Shown here: one piece after another, positions 26,316-35,981 of the stretch
How positions within the stretch are numbered: the stretch's first letter is position 1
How the letters are laid out: the number at the start of each line of letters is the position of its first letter
NCBI GenBank assembly: GCA_002483365.1
Contig: DLHT01000003.1
Span: 124,001-188,000, forward strand
Direction: 5' to 3'
Source of the DNA: Cellvibrio sp. UBA7661
GTDB lineage: Bacteria; Pseudomonadota; Gammaproteobacteria; Pseudomonadales; Cellvibrionaceae
DNA length: 64,000 bases
Position numbers and translations under genes: made by a program
Notes under the pieces: model-generated
Told to the model about the DNA's origin: nothing
Database searches by the model: none
The model's input: only the letters and a program-made list of their open reading frames with translations

Positions 26316-27554
26316 TTAACCAAGCTTGGTCATTTCAAAAATCGGGGTCAGGATTGCCAATACAATCACGCACACCGCGCCCCCCATAAAAATAATGGTT
26401 GCCGGTTCCAATAACCCCATCGCCACACCTAACATCATTTCCAATTCGCGCTCCTGGTCTTTGGAGGCGTTATCCAACTGCTGCGGCAGGGTGCCGTTGG
26501 TTTCACCACTTGCCACCAACTGCACCAGCAATGGCGGGAAGTGGCCGGTGTTTTCCATGGCGCGACTCAAACTCATACCTTCACGCACCGAGGCGGCAAC
26601 CGTATCGCAAGCCTCTTGCAGGATTTTGTTAGTCATCACCTGACCGGAAATATTGAGCGCCTGCAACAGCGGTACACCACTGGCAGACAACAAACTGAGC
26701 GTTGCGGCAAAGCGCGCCGAGTTGATTTGTTTGACCAGCTCGCCGATCACTGGCAGCTTGAGTTGCACCACATGCCAGGCACGCAAACGTTTGGGATCAC
26801 GCATGAGTTTCTTCACAAAGAAGTACAAACCCACCAATGCTACCAACAGGTACAAGCCGTAATTCATCAAGAAACTACTGGTGGCGATCATACCTTCGGT
26901 AAGTGCAGGCAATTCGCGCTTGCCTTGCTCAAAGATTTTCACCAGTTTGGGCACCACCAGTACCATCAAGGCGACAATTACCGCCAAGCTCACCACCAGC
27001 ATAACCATGGGGTAAATCATGGCCATTTTGATGCGCTGTTGCAGCTGCTGACTGGTCTGGGTGTAATCCGCCAAACGCTCAAGTACCGGGCTTAAATAAC
27101 CCGAACCTTCACCGGCACGCACCAGAGCGCGATACATGTCATTAAATGCAGCCGGATTATCGCCCAGTGCCTGTGCCAGACTAAAACCTTCCAAAACCTT
27201 GGTGCGCACCTGCAAGACAACCCGTTTTACATTGGCTTTTTGCGATTGTTTGGCGGTGGCGTGAAGGGCTTCATCCAGCGGCAAGCCGGACTTCACCAAT
27301 GAAGCCAATTGGCGGGTAATCAAACTTAAATCGCGGGTACTTAGCTTGCTGGCGCGACGACGGAAACTGGCAGCAAAAGACGTATTTTCACTGGCTGTTG
27401 AAGCAGACGCATCGCCTGCAGCACTGACTACTTCAAGCGGTTTCAGCTTTTTTGCGCGCAATTGCGTGCGGATATGCCGCTCGGAATCCCCTTCAAGAAT
27501 GCCTTTGACGGCTTTGCCATCCTCGTTCAGCGCTTTGTAACTGTACGCACCCAT
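26316..27554 (-). CDS. gspF: Type II secretion inner-membrane platform protein F
   Basis: 412 residues with two repeated GspF domains and three membrane segments. Landmarks are YKALNEDGKAVKGILEGDS at the N-terminus, TRQLASLVKSGLPLDEAL, GSGYLSPVLERLADY, FAATLSLLSASGVPLLQAL and the terminal membrane helix followed by PIFEMTKLG. It is the polytopic core of the platform, working with GspE. It is 21 bases after gspE. Confidence 0.96.
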   Translation of the reverse strand: MGAYSYKALNEDGKAVKGILEGDSERHIRTQLRAKKLKPLEVVSAAGDASASTASENTSFAASFRRRASKLSTRDLSLITRQLASLVKSGLPLDEALHATAKQSQKANVKRVVLQVRTKVLEGFSLAQALGDNPAAFNDMYRALVRAGEGSGYLSPVLERLADYTQTSQQLQQRIKMAMIYPMVMLVVSLAVIVALMVLVVPKLVKIFEQGKRELPALTEGMIATSSFLMNYGLYLLVALVGLYFFVKKLMRDPKRLRAWHVVQLKLPVIGELVKQINSARFAATLSLLSASGVPLLQALNISGQVMTNKILQEACDTVAASVREGMSLSRAMENTGHFPPLLVQLVASGETNGTLPQQLDNASKDQERELEMMLGVAMGLLEPATIIFMGGAVCVIVLAILTPIFEMTKLG

Positions 27555-27575
27555 GATGCCGGCCTGTTAACGAGG

Positions 27576-29117
27576 TTAAAGTTGAGTGGTGACACGCAGC
27601 ACTTCTTCAATGCTGGTGATGCCGTTGAGTACACATTGGCGGCCGTCATCGCTCATCGACGGACTGGCCTTGCGCGCTTCGGCCAACAGTTCCTGCTCAC
27701 CTGCTTGTTCATGGATCAGGTGACGCAAGCGCTCGGTAATTTCAATCAGTTCATAGATACCCTTACGGCCGCGATACCCTTGCTGGTTACAGTGTTTACA
27801 ACCGCTCGGAGCCGGACGCCAGATCGGCGTATCAGCAGGCAACTTGAGCATATCCCGCTCGGAATCGACCGGCATGTACTGCTCTTTACAGTGGCTGCAC
27901 AGCACGCGCACCAAGCGCTGCGCCATCACCACTTCAAGGCTCGATGCCAACAGGAAGGGCTCCACACCCATATCTTTCAAACGCAGCACCGCGCCAATTG
28001 CGGTATTGGTGTGCAGGGTCGATAACACCAAGTGACCGGTGAGCGATGCCTGGATCGCAATCTCGGCGGTTTCGCCGTCGCGGATCTCACCCACCATCAC
28101 CACATCCGGGTCCTGACGGAGAATCGCCCTCAAGCCGCGTGCAAAGGTCATATCAACCTTGCTGTTCACTTGCGTCTGGCCAATTCCCGGCAGCAAATAT
28201 TCGACCGGGTCTTCAATCGTAAGAATGTTGCGGCTGCGGGTATTGATATGGCTCAATCCGGCGTAAAGCGTGGTGGTTTTACCCGAACCGGTCGGGCCGG
28301 TTACCAGAATAATGCCATGTGGTTTAGTCAGATTTTTGGTCAGGCGCTCGTACACCAGTTGCGGCATTTGCAACTGCTCCAGCCGCAACTGGCCAGCAGC
28401 CTGGTCGAGAATACGCAGTACGATGCGCTCGCCAAATGCAGAGGGGATAGTCGATACACGGATATCCACCGCGTGGCCAGCAAGACGCACGGTAATACGG
28501 CCATCCTGCGGCAGGCGTTTTTCAGCAATATCCAAACGCGCCATTACCTTCAAACGCGATACCAATACCGGAGCCAATTCTGCCTTGGGCGAAAGCACTT
28601 CGGTCAGCACCCCGTCAATGCGGAAACGCACTGATACGCGATCTTCAAATGGCTCAAGGTGGATGTCCGATGCACCTTCGCGCACCGCTTGGGAAAGGAT
28701 TGCATTAATCAGGCGGATAATCGGGGCGTCATCATCGCCAGCCAACAAATCGCTGCGATCGGCCAGATCGTCGGCCATGGAGGACAAGTCAAACTCGTTG
28801 CCCAAGTCTTCGGCGGCGCGCTGGGCAGCACCATCACCACTTTGGTATTCGCGGGTCAGACGCTTTTGGAAATCCTCGGCAGGCAGCTCCTCCAGCTGTA
28901 AATCAGGCCCAAGAATTCGCTGCAATTCCAGCAGCACATCCAGCGTGAGGCCGGGTTTGTGCAGCACACGCGGCATAAGCCCCGGGGCCAACTCTTCCAG
29001 CATCACCCCGTGGGCAGAGGCAAAACTGAATGGCAGGCGCTCAAACACCGAAGGCTCGGCAGCATCGGTGAGTGGGTCTCCATCAAAAGAGAGCGAATCG
29101 ACAACTGGCTCGCTCAC
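27576..29117 (-). CDS. gspE: Type II secretion ATPase E
   Basis: 513 residues. The N-terminal domain (1-150) binds GspL. The ATPase core has Walker A GPTGSGKTTTLY, the Asp box, Walker B (VVMVGEIRDGETAEIA), and the His box LSTLHTN. A four-Cys zinc finger (CSHC ... CKHC) sits after it, as in GspE but not in PilT. It powers pseudopilus assembly. It is three bases after gspD. Confidence 0.97.
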   Translation of the reverse strand: MSEPVVDSLSFDGDPLTDAAEPSVFERLPFSFASAHGVMLEELAPGLMPRVLHKPGLTLDVLLELQRILGPDLQLEELPAEDFQKRLTREYQSGDGAAQRAAEDLGNEFDLSSMADDLADRSDLLAGDDDAPIIRLINAILSQAVREGASDIHLEPFEDRVSVRFRIDGVLTEVLSPKAELAPVLVSRLKVMARLDIAEKRLPQDGRITVRLAGHAVDIRVSTIPSAFGERIVLRILDQAAGQLRLEQLQMPQLVYERLTKNLTKPHGIILVTGPTGSGKTTTLYAGLSHINTRSRNILTIEDPVEYLLPGIGQTQVNSKVDMTFARGLRAILRQDPDVVMVGEIRDGETAEIAIQASLTGHLVLSTLHTNTAIGAVLRLKDMGVEPFLLASSLEVVMAQRLVRVLCSHCKEQYMPVDSERDMLKLPADTPIWRPAPSGCKHCNQQGYRGRKGIYELIEITERLRHLIHEQAGEQELLAEARKASPSMSDDGRQCVLNGITSIEEVLRVTTQL

Positions 29118-29120
29118 GGC

Positions 29121-31190
29121 TTACTCCCTGGTATCCACAGGCGCAGTGGCATTTGCCTCATTGGCCGCCTTGGTAGCATCAAGGTATTTCTGGATTTGTT
29201 CATCCCATTCAGGGATTACTGGCACATCGCGCTCGCGTGTCAGCAACCCTCTTTTGCGGGTAAAGCCCATCTGCTCTTGGCGAATAGCGCGGTATTTTTC
29301 TGCAGTCGCCCCGGTCAGTACGCGATCGTCACGAATAATCGTTGGACGGATGAAGATCAACAGATTGGTCTTTACTTTGGTGGACTTCTGGCTGCGGAAC
29401 AAATGTCCCAATACCGGAATACTGCCCAATACCGGCACGCGGTTATTGGATACCAGCACATCGTCTTTAATCAGGCCGCCAAGCACAACCGTCTGGCCAT
29501 CGGCCGACAAAATTTGGGTTTTCACTTCGCGCTTGCTGGTGACGGGGCCATCTTCGGTGGTGCGTACAACGCTGGAAATTTCCTGCTCTATATCAAGCAC
29601 CACACTGTCACCCTCGTTAATGTGTGGCGTCACTTGTAACTTGATACCCACATCTTCGCGATTAATAGTGTTGAATGGGCTGGTAAAACCGGTGTTACCG
29701 GTAGTGCCGCCGGTATTACCCAGGCCAGAGTAAGAACCGGTGCGGAAAGGGACTTGTTCACCCACCAAAATAGATGCTTCGGTGTTATCCGTGGTCAGCA
29801 GGTTGGGCGTGGAGAGAATGTTGCTGGAGCTATCGGTCTGGAGCATTTTCAATACCGATAAAAAGTCGGTTTTCCCACCTATCCGCCCAACGCCAAATAC
29901 CTGGCCGGGAATACCGGCAACACCGGCGGCCAGTTGCACAAGAGATTCGCTACCCTCGCCCGTGCCATTGGCTTCAATATCCAAGGCCGCAGCGCCGACT
30001 TTGCCCAAGGCACCGCTATTGGTTGAACCACCAAAGCCGTAATCATCACTGCGATACATCCATTCGATACCCAATTCCTTACCATTATCGCTGGAGAGCT
30101 CAACAATAATCGCCTCAACCAAAACTTGCGCGCGGCGGATATCCAGACTTTCGATAATCGACAGCATGGTATCCATGGTGTCTACATCCGCAGTGATCAA
30201 TACCGAGTTGGTGGCTTCATCGGCCTGCACGGCGGGTGGATTACTGTTCGGCGCAGCACCTTCCGCCGCCTTGCCCTGGCCGAGGCTTTGTATCATTCCG
30301 GAGAGCACCTTGGCGACATCTTCCGCCTTGGCATATTGAAGATACTCAACCCGTACATTGCTGTTTTTGGATTGCGGACGATCAAGGTCATCGACCAATA
30401 ATTTGAGACGTTGGCGGCTCAGATCATCTGCACTGATGACCACCGCGTTGGTGCGCTTATCGGCAACAATCACAGGCGGTGAAGTGGTCAGGCCGCGGTT
30501 GGGGTCCGGTTTTTCCAGTTGGGTCAGCATCGCCACTACGTCGGTTGCATTTGCATAGCGCAGTGGAATGACATCGGTATGGGTGATACCAATCTTGTCC
30601 AGTTGCACCACCAATTCATTCATACGCGCGACGTTGGCGCGGGTGTCGGTGATGATCAGCGCATTGCTGGGCTCATAGGTTGTCAGATGGCCGTATTGCG
30701 GGACTAATGGGCGCAATGCCGCAAGGATTTTGGCCGCGCTGGTATTTTTCAGCGGAATGACCTGGGTAATATAGAGGTCATCTTTATTGGTGACATTATT
30801 CTCGGTGGGAATTGGCAAGTTGCGCGCATCGCGGTTCATCACAATACGCACGATGTTGCCACTTTCAACAGCGGTAAAACCGTGCACATCGAGCGAAGCT
30901 AAAAATAACTCGTATAGCTCCTTCGCATTCAGTGGCTTGCTGTTGATGACCTTGATAGGTCCGCGAACCTTAGGGTCGATAATGAACGTTTTACCCGTCA
31001 ACCCAGCAATCGACTTGATGACATCCTGAATGTCAGTGTCGTTGAAATTAACCGCCCAACGGGTCTCACCTTGCGCATCAGCGGGTTGCTCCTGCACTTG
31101 GGCAAAGCCCGAACAACTCATCCCCATGAGTGTCGCCAGCAACAGGCCGCCGATGATGTTGTTATTGTTACGACCATAAAACCGGATCAC
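29121..31190 (-). CDS. gspD: Type II secretion outer-membrane secretin D
   Basis: 689 residues with a signal peptide (cleaved near GFAQ), the N0 domain (WAVNFNDTDIQDVIKSIAGL), N1-N3 domains with GNIVRIVMNRDARNLP and VVQLDKIGITHTDVI, and the C-terminal secretin core (VGEQVPFRTG, GIKLQVTPHINEGDSVVLDI, VVLGGLIKDD, VPVLGSIPVLGHLFRS). It forms the outer-membrane gate. No pilotin gene (gspS) is seen nearby. It is seven bases after gspC. Confidence 0.97.
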   Translation of the reverse strand: MIRFYGRNNNNIIGGLLLATLMGMSCSGFAQVQEQPADAQGETRWAVNFNDTDIQDVIKSIAGLTGKTFIIDPKVRGPIKVINSKPLNAKELYELFLASLDVHGFTAVESGNIVRIVMNRDARNLPIPTENNVTNKDDLYITQVIPLKNTSAAKILAALRPLVPQYGHLTTYEPSNALIITDTRANVARMNELVVQLDKIGITHTDVIPLRYANATDVVAMLTQLEKPDPNRGLTTSPPVIVADKRTNAVVISADDLSRQRLKLLVDDLDRPQSKNSNVRVEYLQYAKAEDVAKVLSGMIQSLGQGKAAEGAAPNSNPPAVQADEATNSVLITADVDTMDTMLSIIESLDIRRAQVLVEAIIVELSSDNGKELGIEWMYRSDDYGFGGSTNSGALGKVGAAALDIEANGTGEGSESLVQLAAGVAGIPGQVFGVGRIGGKTDFLSVLKMLQTDSSSNILSTPNLLTTDNTEASILVGEQVPFRTGSYSGLGNTGGTTGNTGFTSPFNTINREDVGIKLQVTPHINEGDSVVLDIEQEISSVVRTTEDGPVTSKREVKTQILSADGQTVVLGGLIKDDVLVSNNRVPVLGSIPVLGHLFRSQKSTKVKTNLLIFIRPTIIRDDRVLTGATAEKYRAIRQEQMGFTRKRGLLTRERDVPVIPEWDEQIQKYLDATKAANEANATAPVDTRE

Positions 31191-31197
31191 GAAAACC

Positions 31198-32247
31198 TCA
31201 CTTGAGCATTACGTCTAGGTTAACTGTACTGCCACCGCGCCTGATCTCCAGGTTCGCCGATGTGGCACTACCCATACTTTTGTATATTTCCATAATCTTG
31301 CCGGGGCTGCTAAGCGGCACACCATTGACCGCCGTGACTATGTCATCGGTCTGCAGACCCAGCGAGTTGAACATCTCCGCATTGCGCCCCGGGCGAATTT
31401 TGTAACCGACCACCTGACCATTTTCACGATAGATACTCATCGCCACTACATCTGCCAACGTCTTGCTTGCAGCAGCGGGGTCGGCAGCAAAGCGCGGCGA
31501 ATCCACTATCGGGCTTTTATCGACATATAAAGGCGGCTGTTGTTGGAAGGGAGGGTCGGCATAACCGCGCGGATTGGAATTCAGGCTATCTGGCTGGGGA
31601 GGAGGAGCAAAAGATGTCGTCAATTTGGGTGCATTGGGATCTTCTTTAAACAGCCATAAAGATTCAAATGTGCCGTTATTGTTGATAATGACACGCACAT
31701 CCAACACCTTTGCCAGAGTGACATTGGTACCCGCTGGCAGGGTGTCACCCACCGCGTAGACATCCGCACGATCACCTGAGGCAATAATGGCACGCCCGGC
31801 TTTGTCATCTGCGCTTCCCAATACACCGCGCAACACAAGATTCAATTGGGTATCAGCAGCATCGTTTTCGATACCCTGATCAGCGGGTTGGATAGCAACC
31901 GGAGCTGCCTCCTGGGCACTATCCCCGAAAGGGGTAAGCATTTTAATTTGGGCGATGTTGACTGTATCAGCTGCGGCTGCACCCGATGGGCTATCAGATG
32001 CCACCAACATGATAGAGGCTGGCGGAATTTCAGGATTGGGCACTACCAGCCAAAACAAGCGCGCCAGACTGTGGCTCAACCACACAACCAGCAGCAATAT
32101 CACCAACCACTGCCAACGTTGCAATGGTATCCGCTCCAGCAATGCCAATAGTCTGCGCAGCTGCTGCTCCAACTGGGCGGTGCGCTGCTCGACGGCGGCT
32201 CTGTGGGCTACTAATTTGTCTTGCATGGGGTTGATTGATTCCTTCAC
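31198..32247 (-). CDS. gspC: Type II secretion protein C
   Basis: 349 residues: a cytoplasmic start, one membrane helix (WQWLVILLLVVWLSHSLA), a Pro/Ser/Asp-rich spacer, the homology-region domain (LNLVLRGVLGSADDKAGRAI, YAVGDTLPAGTNVTLAKVL), and a C-terminal PDZ domain (GYKIRPGRNAEMFNSLGLQ, DIVTAVNGVPLSSPGKIMEI). It connects the platform to the secretin and helps select substrates. It is the first gene of the gsp operon. Starts at 32247 and 32226 are both possible. Confidence 0.93.
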   Translation of the reverse strand: MKESINPMQDKLVAHRAAVEQRTAQLEQQLRRLLALLERIPLQRWQWLVILLLVVWLSHSLARLFWLVVPNPEIPPASIMLVASDSPSGAAAADTVNIAQIKMLTPFGDSAQEAAPVAIQPADQGIENDAADTQLNLVLRGVLGSADDKAGRAIIASGDRADVYAVGDTLPAGTNVTLAKVLDVRVIINNNGTFESLWLFKEDPNAPKLTTSFAPPPQPDSLNSNPRGYADPPFQQQPPLYVDKSPIVDSPRFAADPAAASKTLADVVAMSIYRENGQVVGYKIRPGRNAEMFNSLGLQTDDIVTAVNGVPLSSPGKIMEIYKSMGSATSANLEIRRGGSTVNLDVMLK

Positions 32248-32508
32248 ACAGGAAATACGACGGGAACAGGCGTAGCGGTGGCAATTGTCAGTCGCATCAA
32301 AAGCTTAGTGCGTTATGATTATCAAAGCCACGGGATTCTACTCCATCCATATTACAAAAGCGAAATCGTCGAAAACAGCCGTCTTAGCGTGGGCTGTGGC
32401 GAGTTTCGGCGCATTTTGGATATAGAAACAACGCAGAAGTTGCAGGATGAATGAAATATGCGACAGATGCCACATAAGATGAGGATCAAACCGAGGGTGA
32501 TATAAACA

Positions 32509-32546
32509 AAAAACCCTGATTGCAGGAGGGGGCAATCAGGGTTTTT
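32509..32546. terminator. Strong bidirectional terminator between gspC and xseB
   Basis: A 15-base stem, AAAAACCCTGATTGC (32509-32523) with GCAATCAGGGTTTTT (32532-32546), has A-runs and T-runs on both sides and so can stop transcription either way. It lies in the 540-base gap between the divergent gspC and xseB, where no ordinary gene end would need one. Confidence 0.85.
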
Positions 32547-32640
32547 ACAGGATGATGGCCACACCTTGGCGATGGATGTGCTTGATTCCGTTGTAGTCCT
32601 TGCTGGAGCCACGTCCTGTGGCAAATTCCTCTGAAGCCAT
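32545..32640 (-). CDS. Possible 31-residue small protein
   Basis: The minus strand opposite the xseB upstream region reads MASEEFATGRGSSKDYNGIK and then HIHRQGVAIIL, with the stop codon touching the strong terminator. The composition is protein-like and the terminator implies a short minus-strand transcript, but the upstream sequence has no good ribosome binding site and I recognise no family. The rest of the 32248-32787 gap appears to be the gspC and xseB promoters. Confidence 0.35.
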   Translation of the reverse strand: MASEEFATGRGSSKDYNGIKHIHRQGVAIIL

Positions 32641-32787
32641 TATTGATGAAACATGCGTCAGGCAATAGTGGCCAATTTCTGTAAATTTTGTAGGAAATAT
32701 CTCACACGCACGCCAGCCAAAACGCCTGCAGATTTGTACGCGCAGGTTTATAATCCGCCGCCACTCACCGATTGCGAGACAGATCCC

Positions 32788-33033
32788 ATGCCGCCCAAGA
32801 AGAAAAGTATCGATTTTGAGCAATCGCTCAGCACACTTGAAAATCTGGTAGCTCGCATGGAGCAGGGTGATATGACGCTGGAGGAATCACTGCAGGCATT
32901 TGAAGCCGGTATATCACTGACGCGCGAATGCCAAGCCCGATTGGCCGCTGCCGAGCAGCAAGTAACCAAACTGGTTGAGCAGCAAGATAATATCCGGCTT
33001 GAGCCTTTTGATTCCGATGAAGGCGATGCCTGA
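32788..33033 (+). CDS. xseB: Exodeoxyribonuclease VII small subunit
   Basis: 81 residues, the usual length. The XseB pattern is complete: KKKSIDFEQSLSTLENLVAR, MEQGDMTLEESLQAFEAG and LTRECQARLAAAEQQVTKL. With XseA it makes ExoVII, which degrades single-stranded DNA. The start is placed at the ATG before PPKKKSIDFE; the open frame to 32653 is not part of the family. It is coupled to ispA by TGATG, the classic xseB-ispA-dxs order. Confidence 0.95.
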   Translation: MPPKKKSIDFEQSLSTLENLVARMEQGDMTLEESLQAFEAGISLTRECQARLAAAEQQVTKLVEQQDNIRLEPFDSDEGDA

Positions 33034-33920
33034 TGTCCGCTGAATTTTCCCACTTTGCATCACATTGCCGCGCCCGCGTAGATGATGCGCTTGACCGTCA
33101 CTTCCCCATCGGCGAAGACCCGACACAGTTGCGCGCCGCTATGCGCTACAGCCTGTTCAACGGCGGCAAGCGTGTTCGCCCCATCCTGGCCTATGCCAGT
33201 GCATTGGCCATCGACCCCGACATCAACCTGGATGTGATAGATCCTGTCAGCTGCGCACTGGAGTGCCTGCATTCTTACAGCTTGGTACATGATGACCTGC
33301 CAGCAATGGATGACGATGACTTGCGTCGCGGCAAACCCACCTGCCATATCGCCTTCAGCGAAGCCAACGCCATACTGGCGGGCGATGGCTTGCAAACCCT
33401 GGCATTTGAGCTGCTAACCAAAACTGATCTGCCCGCCCCCACACAAATCCGGCTGATCCGTTCATTGGCAGCAGGCTCAGGGGCAGAAGGAATGGTACTT
33501 GGTCAGGCAATCGACCTGGCGTCAGTAGATCATCAGCTCGATCTTGCACAAATGGAAACCATGCACAGGCATAAAACCGGTGCACTCATCCGCGCCAGTG
33601 TGGCAATGGGCGCTATCAGCGCCGGGGCTAATGACGCACAGATAGCAGCTCTGGACAGCTACGCCGCGGCTATCGGCCTCGCCTTTCAGGTTCAGGACGA
33701 CATTCTTGATGTCACCGCCGATACCGCTACGCTGGGCAAGCAGCAGGGCGCTGATATCGCACGCAACAAACCAACTTATGTATCCCTGTTGGGCTTGGAA
33801 ACGGCGCGCGCCAAAGCAGAGGAACTGCATCGTCAGGCACAGGATGCACTTGCAAGCTTCGGCGAAAGCGCTGTGTATTTGCGCCAACTGGCCAGCTATA
33901 TCGTCCACAGGTCGAACTAG
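33033..33920 (+). CDS. ispA: Farnesyl diphosphate synthase
   Basis: Condenses dimethylallyl and isopentenyl diphosphates to farnesyl diphosphate. The 295-residue protein shows both Asp-rich motifs: first HDDLPAMDDDDLRRGKPT (DDxxD), second VQDDILDVTAD, with the GGKRVRP substrate-binding segment at the N-terminus and GxALEC near the chain-length region. The start codon overlaps the xseB stop by one base. dxs follows after 74 bases, giving the precursor-supply operon. Confidence 0.95.
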   Translation: MSAEFSHFASHCRARVDDALDRHFPIGEDPTQLRAAMRYSLFNGGKRVRPILAYASALAIDPDINLDVIDPVSCALECLHSYSLVHDDLPAMDDDDLRRGKPTCHIAFSEANAILAGDGLQTLAFELLTKTDLPAPTQIRLIRSLAAGSGAEGMVLGQAIDLASVDHQLDLAQMETMHRHKTGALIRASVAMGAISAGANDAQIAALDSYAAAIGLAFQVQDDILDVTADTATLGKQQGADIARNKPTYVSLLGLETARAKAEELHRQAQDALASFGESAVYLRQLASYIVHRSN

Positions 33921-33994
33921 CCAAGCCTCGGGCAAGCCGCCTACAATAGCCATCCACAAGCGGCGCGCCGCACCACTATAAATGATGACCGTGA

Positions 33995-35905
33995 ATGTAT
34001 AACGAAATCCCCACCAACCGCCCGCCGACGCCGTTGCTCGACAGTATTGATTCACCTGCCGATCTGCGCGCCCTGAGCGAGAAGCAATTGCCGCAACTGG
34101 CTGACGAGCTGCGCGCATTTTTGCTGTATTCCGTGGGGCAAACCGGCGGGCATTTTGGTGCAGGCTTAGGCGTTGTTGAACTGACCATCGCGCTGCATTA
34201 CGTTTACCAGACACCGGAAGACCGCTTGGTGTGGGATGTTGGCCACCAGACCTATCCGCACAAAATCCTCACCTCGCGCCGCGAGCGGATGCTCAGTATC
34301 CGCCAGGGCAATGGTTTGTCGGGCTTTCCCAAGCGCGAAGAAAGCCCCTACGATACCTTTGGTGTCGGCCATTCCAGCACCTCGATCAGCGCCGCCCAAG
34401 GCATGGCAATCGGCGCCAAAATGGCGGGAATTGAGCGAAAAGTTGCAGCGATCATCGGCGATGGTGCCATGACCGCCGGCATGGCGTTTGAAGCATTAAA
34501 CCATGCCGCCCACACCGAAACCGATATGGTCGTTGTGCTTAATGACAACAATATGTCCATTTCGCCCAATGTTGGCGGCCTGTCTACTTATCTATCCAAA
34601 ATCTGGGCGAGCAAGTTTTATAACTCGCTGCGCGAAGGCAGTAAGCAAGTGCTGGGTAAAATCCCGCCCGCATGGGAATTTGCACGCCGCACCGAAGAGC
34701 ATTTCAAGGGCTTTATGTCGCCCGGTACCCTGTTCGAAGAGATGGGGTTCAACTATGTAGGGCCGATCAATGGCCATGATTTGACCGATCTGGTGCGCTG
34801 CCTGCGCAACCTGCGAGAGATAAAAGGCCCCAAGCTGCTGCACATCATCACCCAAAAAGGCAAAGGCTTTGAGCCCGCAGAATTAGATCCTGTTGGCTAT
34901 CACGCACTCAATAAGATCGAACCCAAAAAAGCCGCGATTGGTGCTGTCAATACACCGAAAAAACTGAAATACCAGGAAGTATTCGGCCAGTGGCTATGCG
35001 ATATGGCCGCACAGGATGGCAAGCTGGTGGGCATTACCCCTGCCATGTGCGAAGGCTCGGGCATGGTGGAATTTGCACGCACTTATCCCGAGCGTTTTTA
35101 TGATGTCGCCATCGCCGAACAACACGCTGTCACCCTCGCCGCAGGTATGGCTTGCGAAGGCCAGAAACCGGTTGTCGCGATTTATTCCACCTTTTTGCAG
35201 CGCGCCTACGACCAATTAGTGCACGATGTTGCCCTGCAAAAGCTCGATGTCACCTTTGCTATTGACCGTGCAGGCTTGGTCGGTGAAGACGGCCCGACTC
35301 ATGCGGGAAGCTTTGATATCAGCTTTCTGCGCTGTATTCCCAATATGGTCATTGCCGCCCCCAGCGACGAAGACGAATGCCGCCAATTGCTCCACACTGC
35401 CTACCAACATCCTGGGCCAGCGGCTGTACGCTATCCGCGCGGCACCGGTGTTGGCGCTGCAATCCAACCGGATATGCAACTGCTCCCCATAGGCAAAGGG
35501 GTGATCAAACACGAGGGCAAACAAGTCGCCCTTCTCTGTTTTGGAACCCTGCTTGCCACAGCGCAGCAAGTTGCCGAGCAATACGGATACAGCCTGTGCG
35601 ATATGCGTTTTGTTAAACCATTGGATACCGGGCTGATCGAACAAATGACAGCAACCCATGAGTTGCTCGTCACTCTGGAAGAAAACGCGATTGCTGGTGG
35701 TGCAGGCAGTGGTGTGTGCGAGTACCTCAATAGCCGCGCACTTAATGTGCCAGTACTGCAACTGGGTTTTAGCGATGAATTCGTGGAACATGCCAGCCAG
35801 AAGCAACAATTGGCCAGCCAAGGGTTGGACGCAAAATCTATCGCCGAGCGCATTACACTGCACCTTGACAGCGCCGCCGAAGATACCAAACTGGCGGCGA
35901 ATTAA
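33995..35905 (+). CDS. dxs: 1-deoxy-D-xylulose-5-phosphate synthase
   Basis: First enzyme of the MEP isoprenoid pathway; condenses pyruvate and glyceraldehyde 3-phosphate using thiamine diphosphate. The 636 residues contain VWDVGHQTYPHKILTSRRE, HSSTSISAAQGMAIG, the ThDP motif GDGAMTAGMAFEALNHA followed by LNDNNMSISPN, the catalytic Glu in VAIAEQHAVTLAAGMA, and the transketolase C-domain. It closes the xseB-ispA-dxs unit. Confidence 0.97.
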   Translation: MYNEIPTNRPPTPLLDSIDSPADLRALSEKQLPQLADELRAFLLYSVGQTGGHFGAGLGVVELTIALHYVYQTPEDRLVWDVGHQTYPHKILTSRRERMLSIRQGNGLSGFPKREESPYDTFGVGHSSTSISAAQGMAIGAKMAGIERKVAAIIGDGAMTAGMAFEALNHAAHTETDMVVVLNDNNMSISPNVGGLSTYLSKIWASKFYNSLREGSKQVLGKIPPAWEFARRTEEHFKGFMSPGTLFEEMGFNYVGPINGHDLTDLVRCLRNLREIKGPKLLHIITQKGKGFEPAELDPVGYHALNKIEPKKAAIGAVNTPKKLKYQEVFGQWLCDMAAQDGKLVGITPAMCEGSGMVEFARTYPERFYDVAIAEQHAVTLAAGMACEGQKPVVAIYSTFLQRAYDQLVHDVALQKLDVTFAIDRAGLVGEDGPTHAGSFDISFLRCIPNMVIAAPSDEDECRQLLHTAYQHPGPAAVRYPRGTGVGAAIQPDMQLLPIGKGVIKHEGKQVALLCFGTLLATAQQVAEQYGYSLCDMRFVKPLDTGLIEQMTATHELLVTLEENAIAGGAGSGVCEYLNSRALNVPVLQLGFSDEFVEHASQKQQLASQGLDAKSIAERITLHLDSAAEDTKLAAN

Positions 35906-35981
35906 ACGTTATTTAGCGCTATAGTATTCATTATATAGCGTCGCAATTTTCATCTGCCTAACCTGTGAGGAGCACCGTATT

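Noticed and set aside
28270..29733. Long plus-strand open frame opposite gspE and gspD
   Set aside because: It is antisense to two strongly supported genes, is Ser/Arg/Pro-rich and has no recognisable domain.
32653..32787. N-terminal extension of xseB
   Set aside because: The family starts at MPPKKK; the extension has no conserved content and overlaps the promoter.
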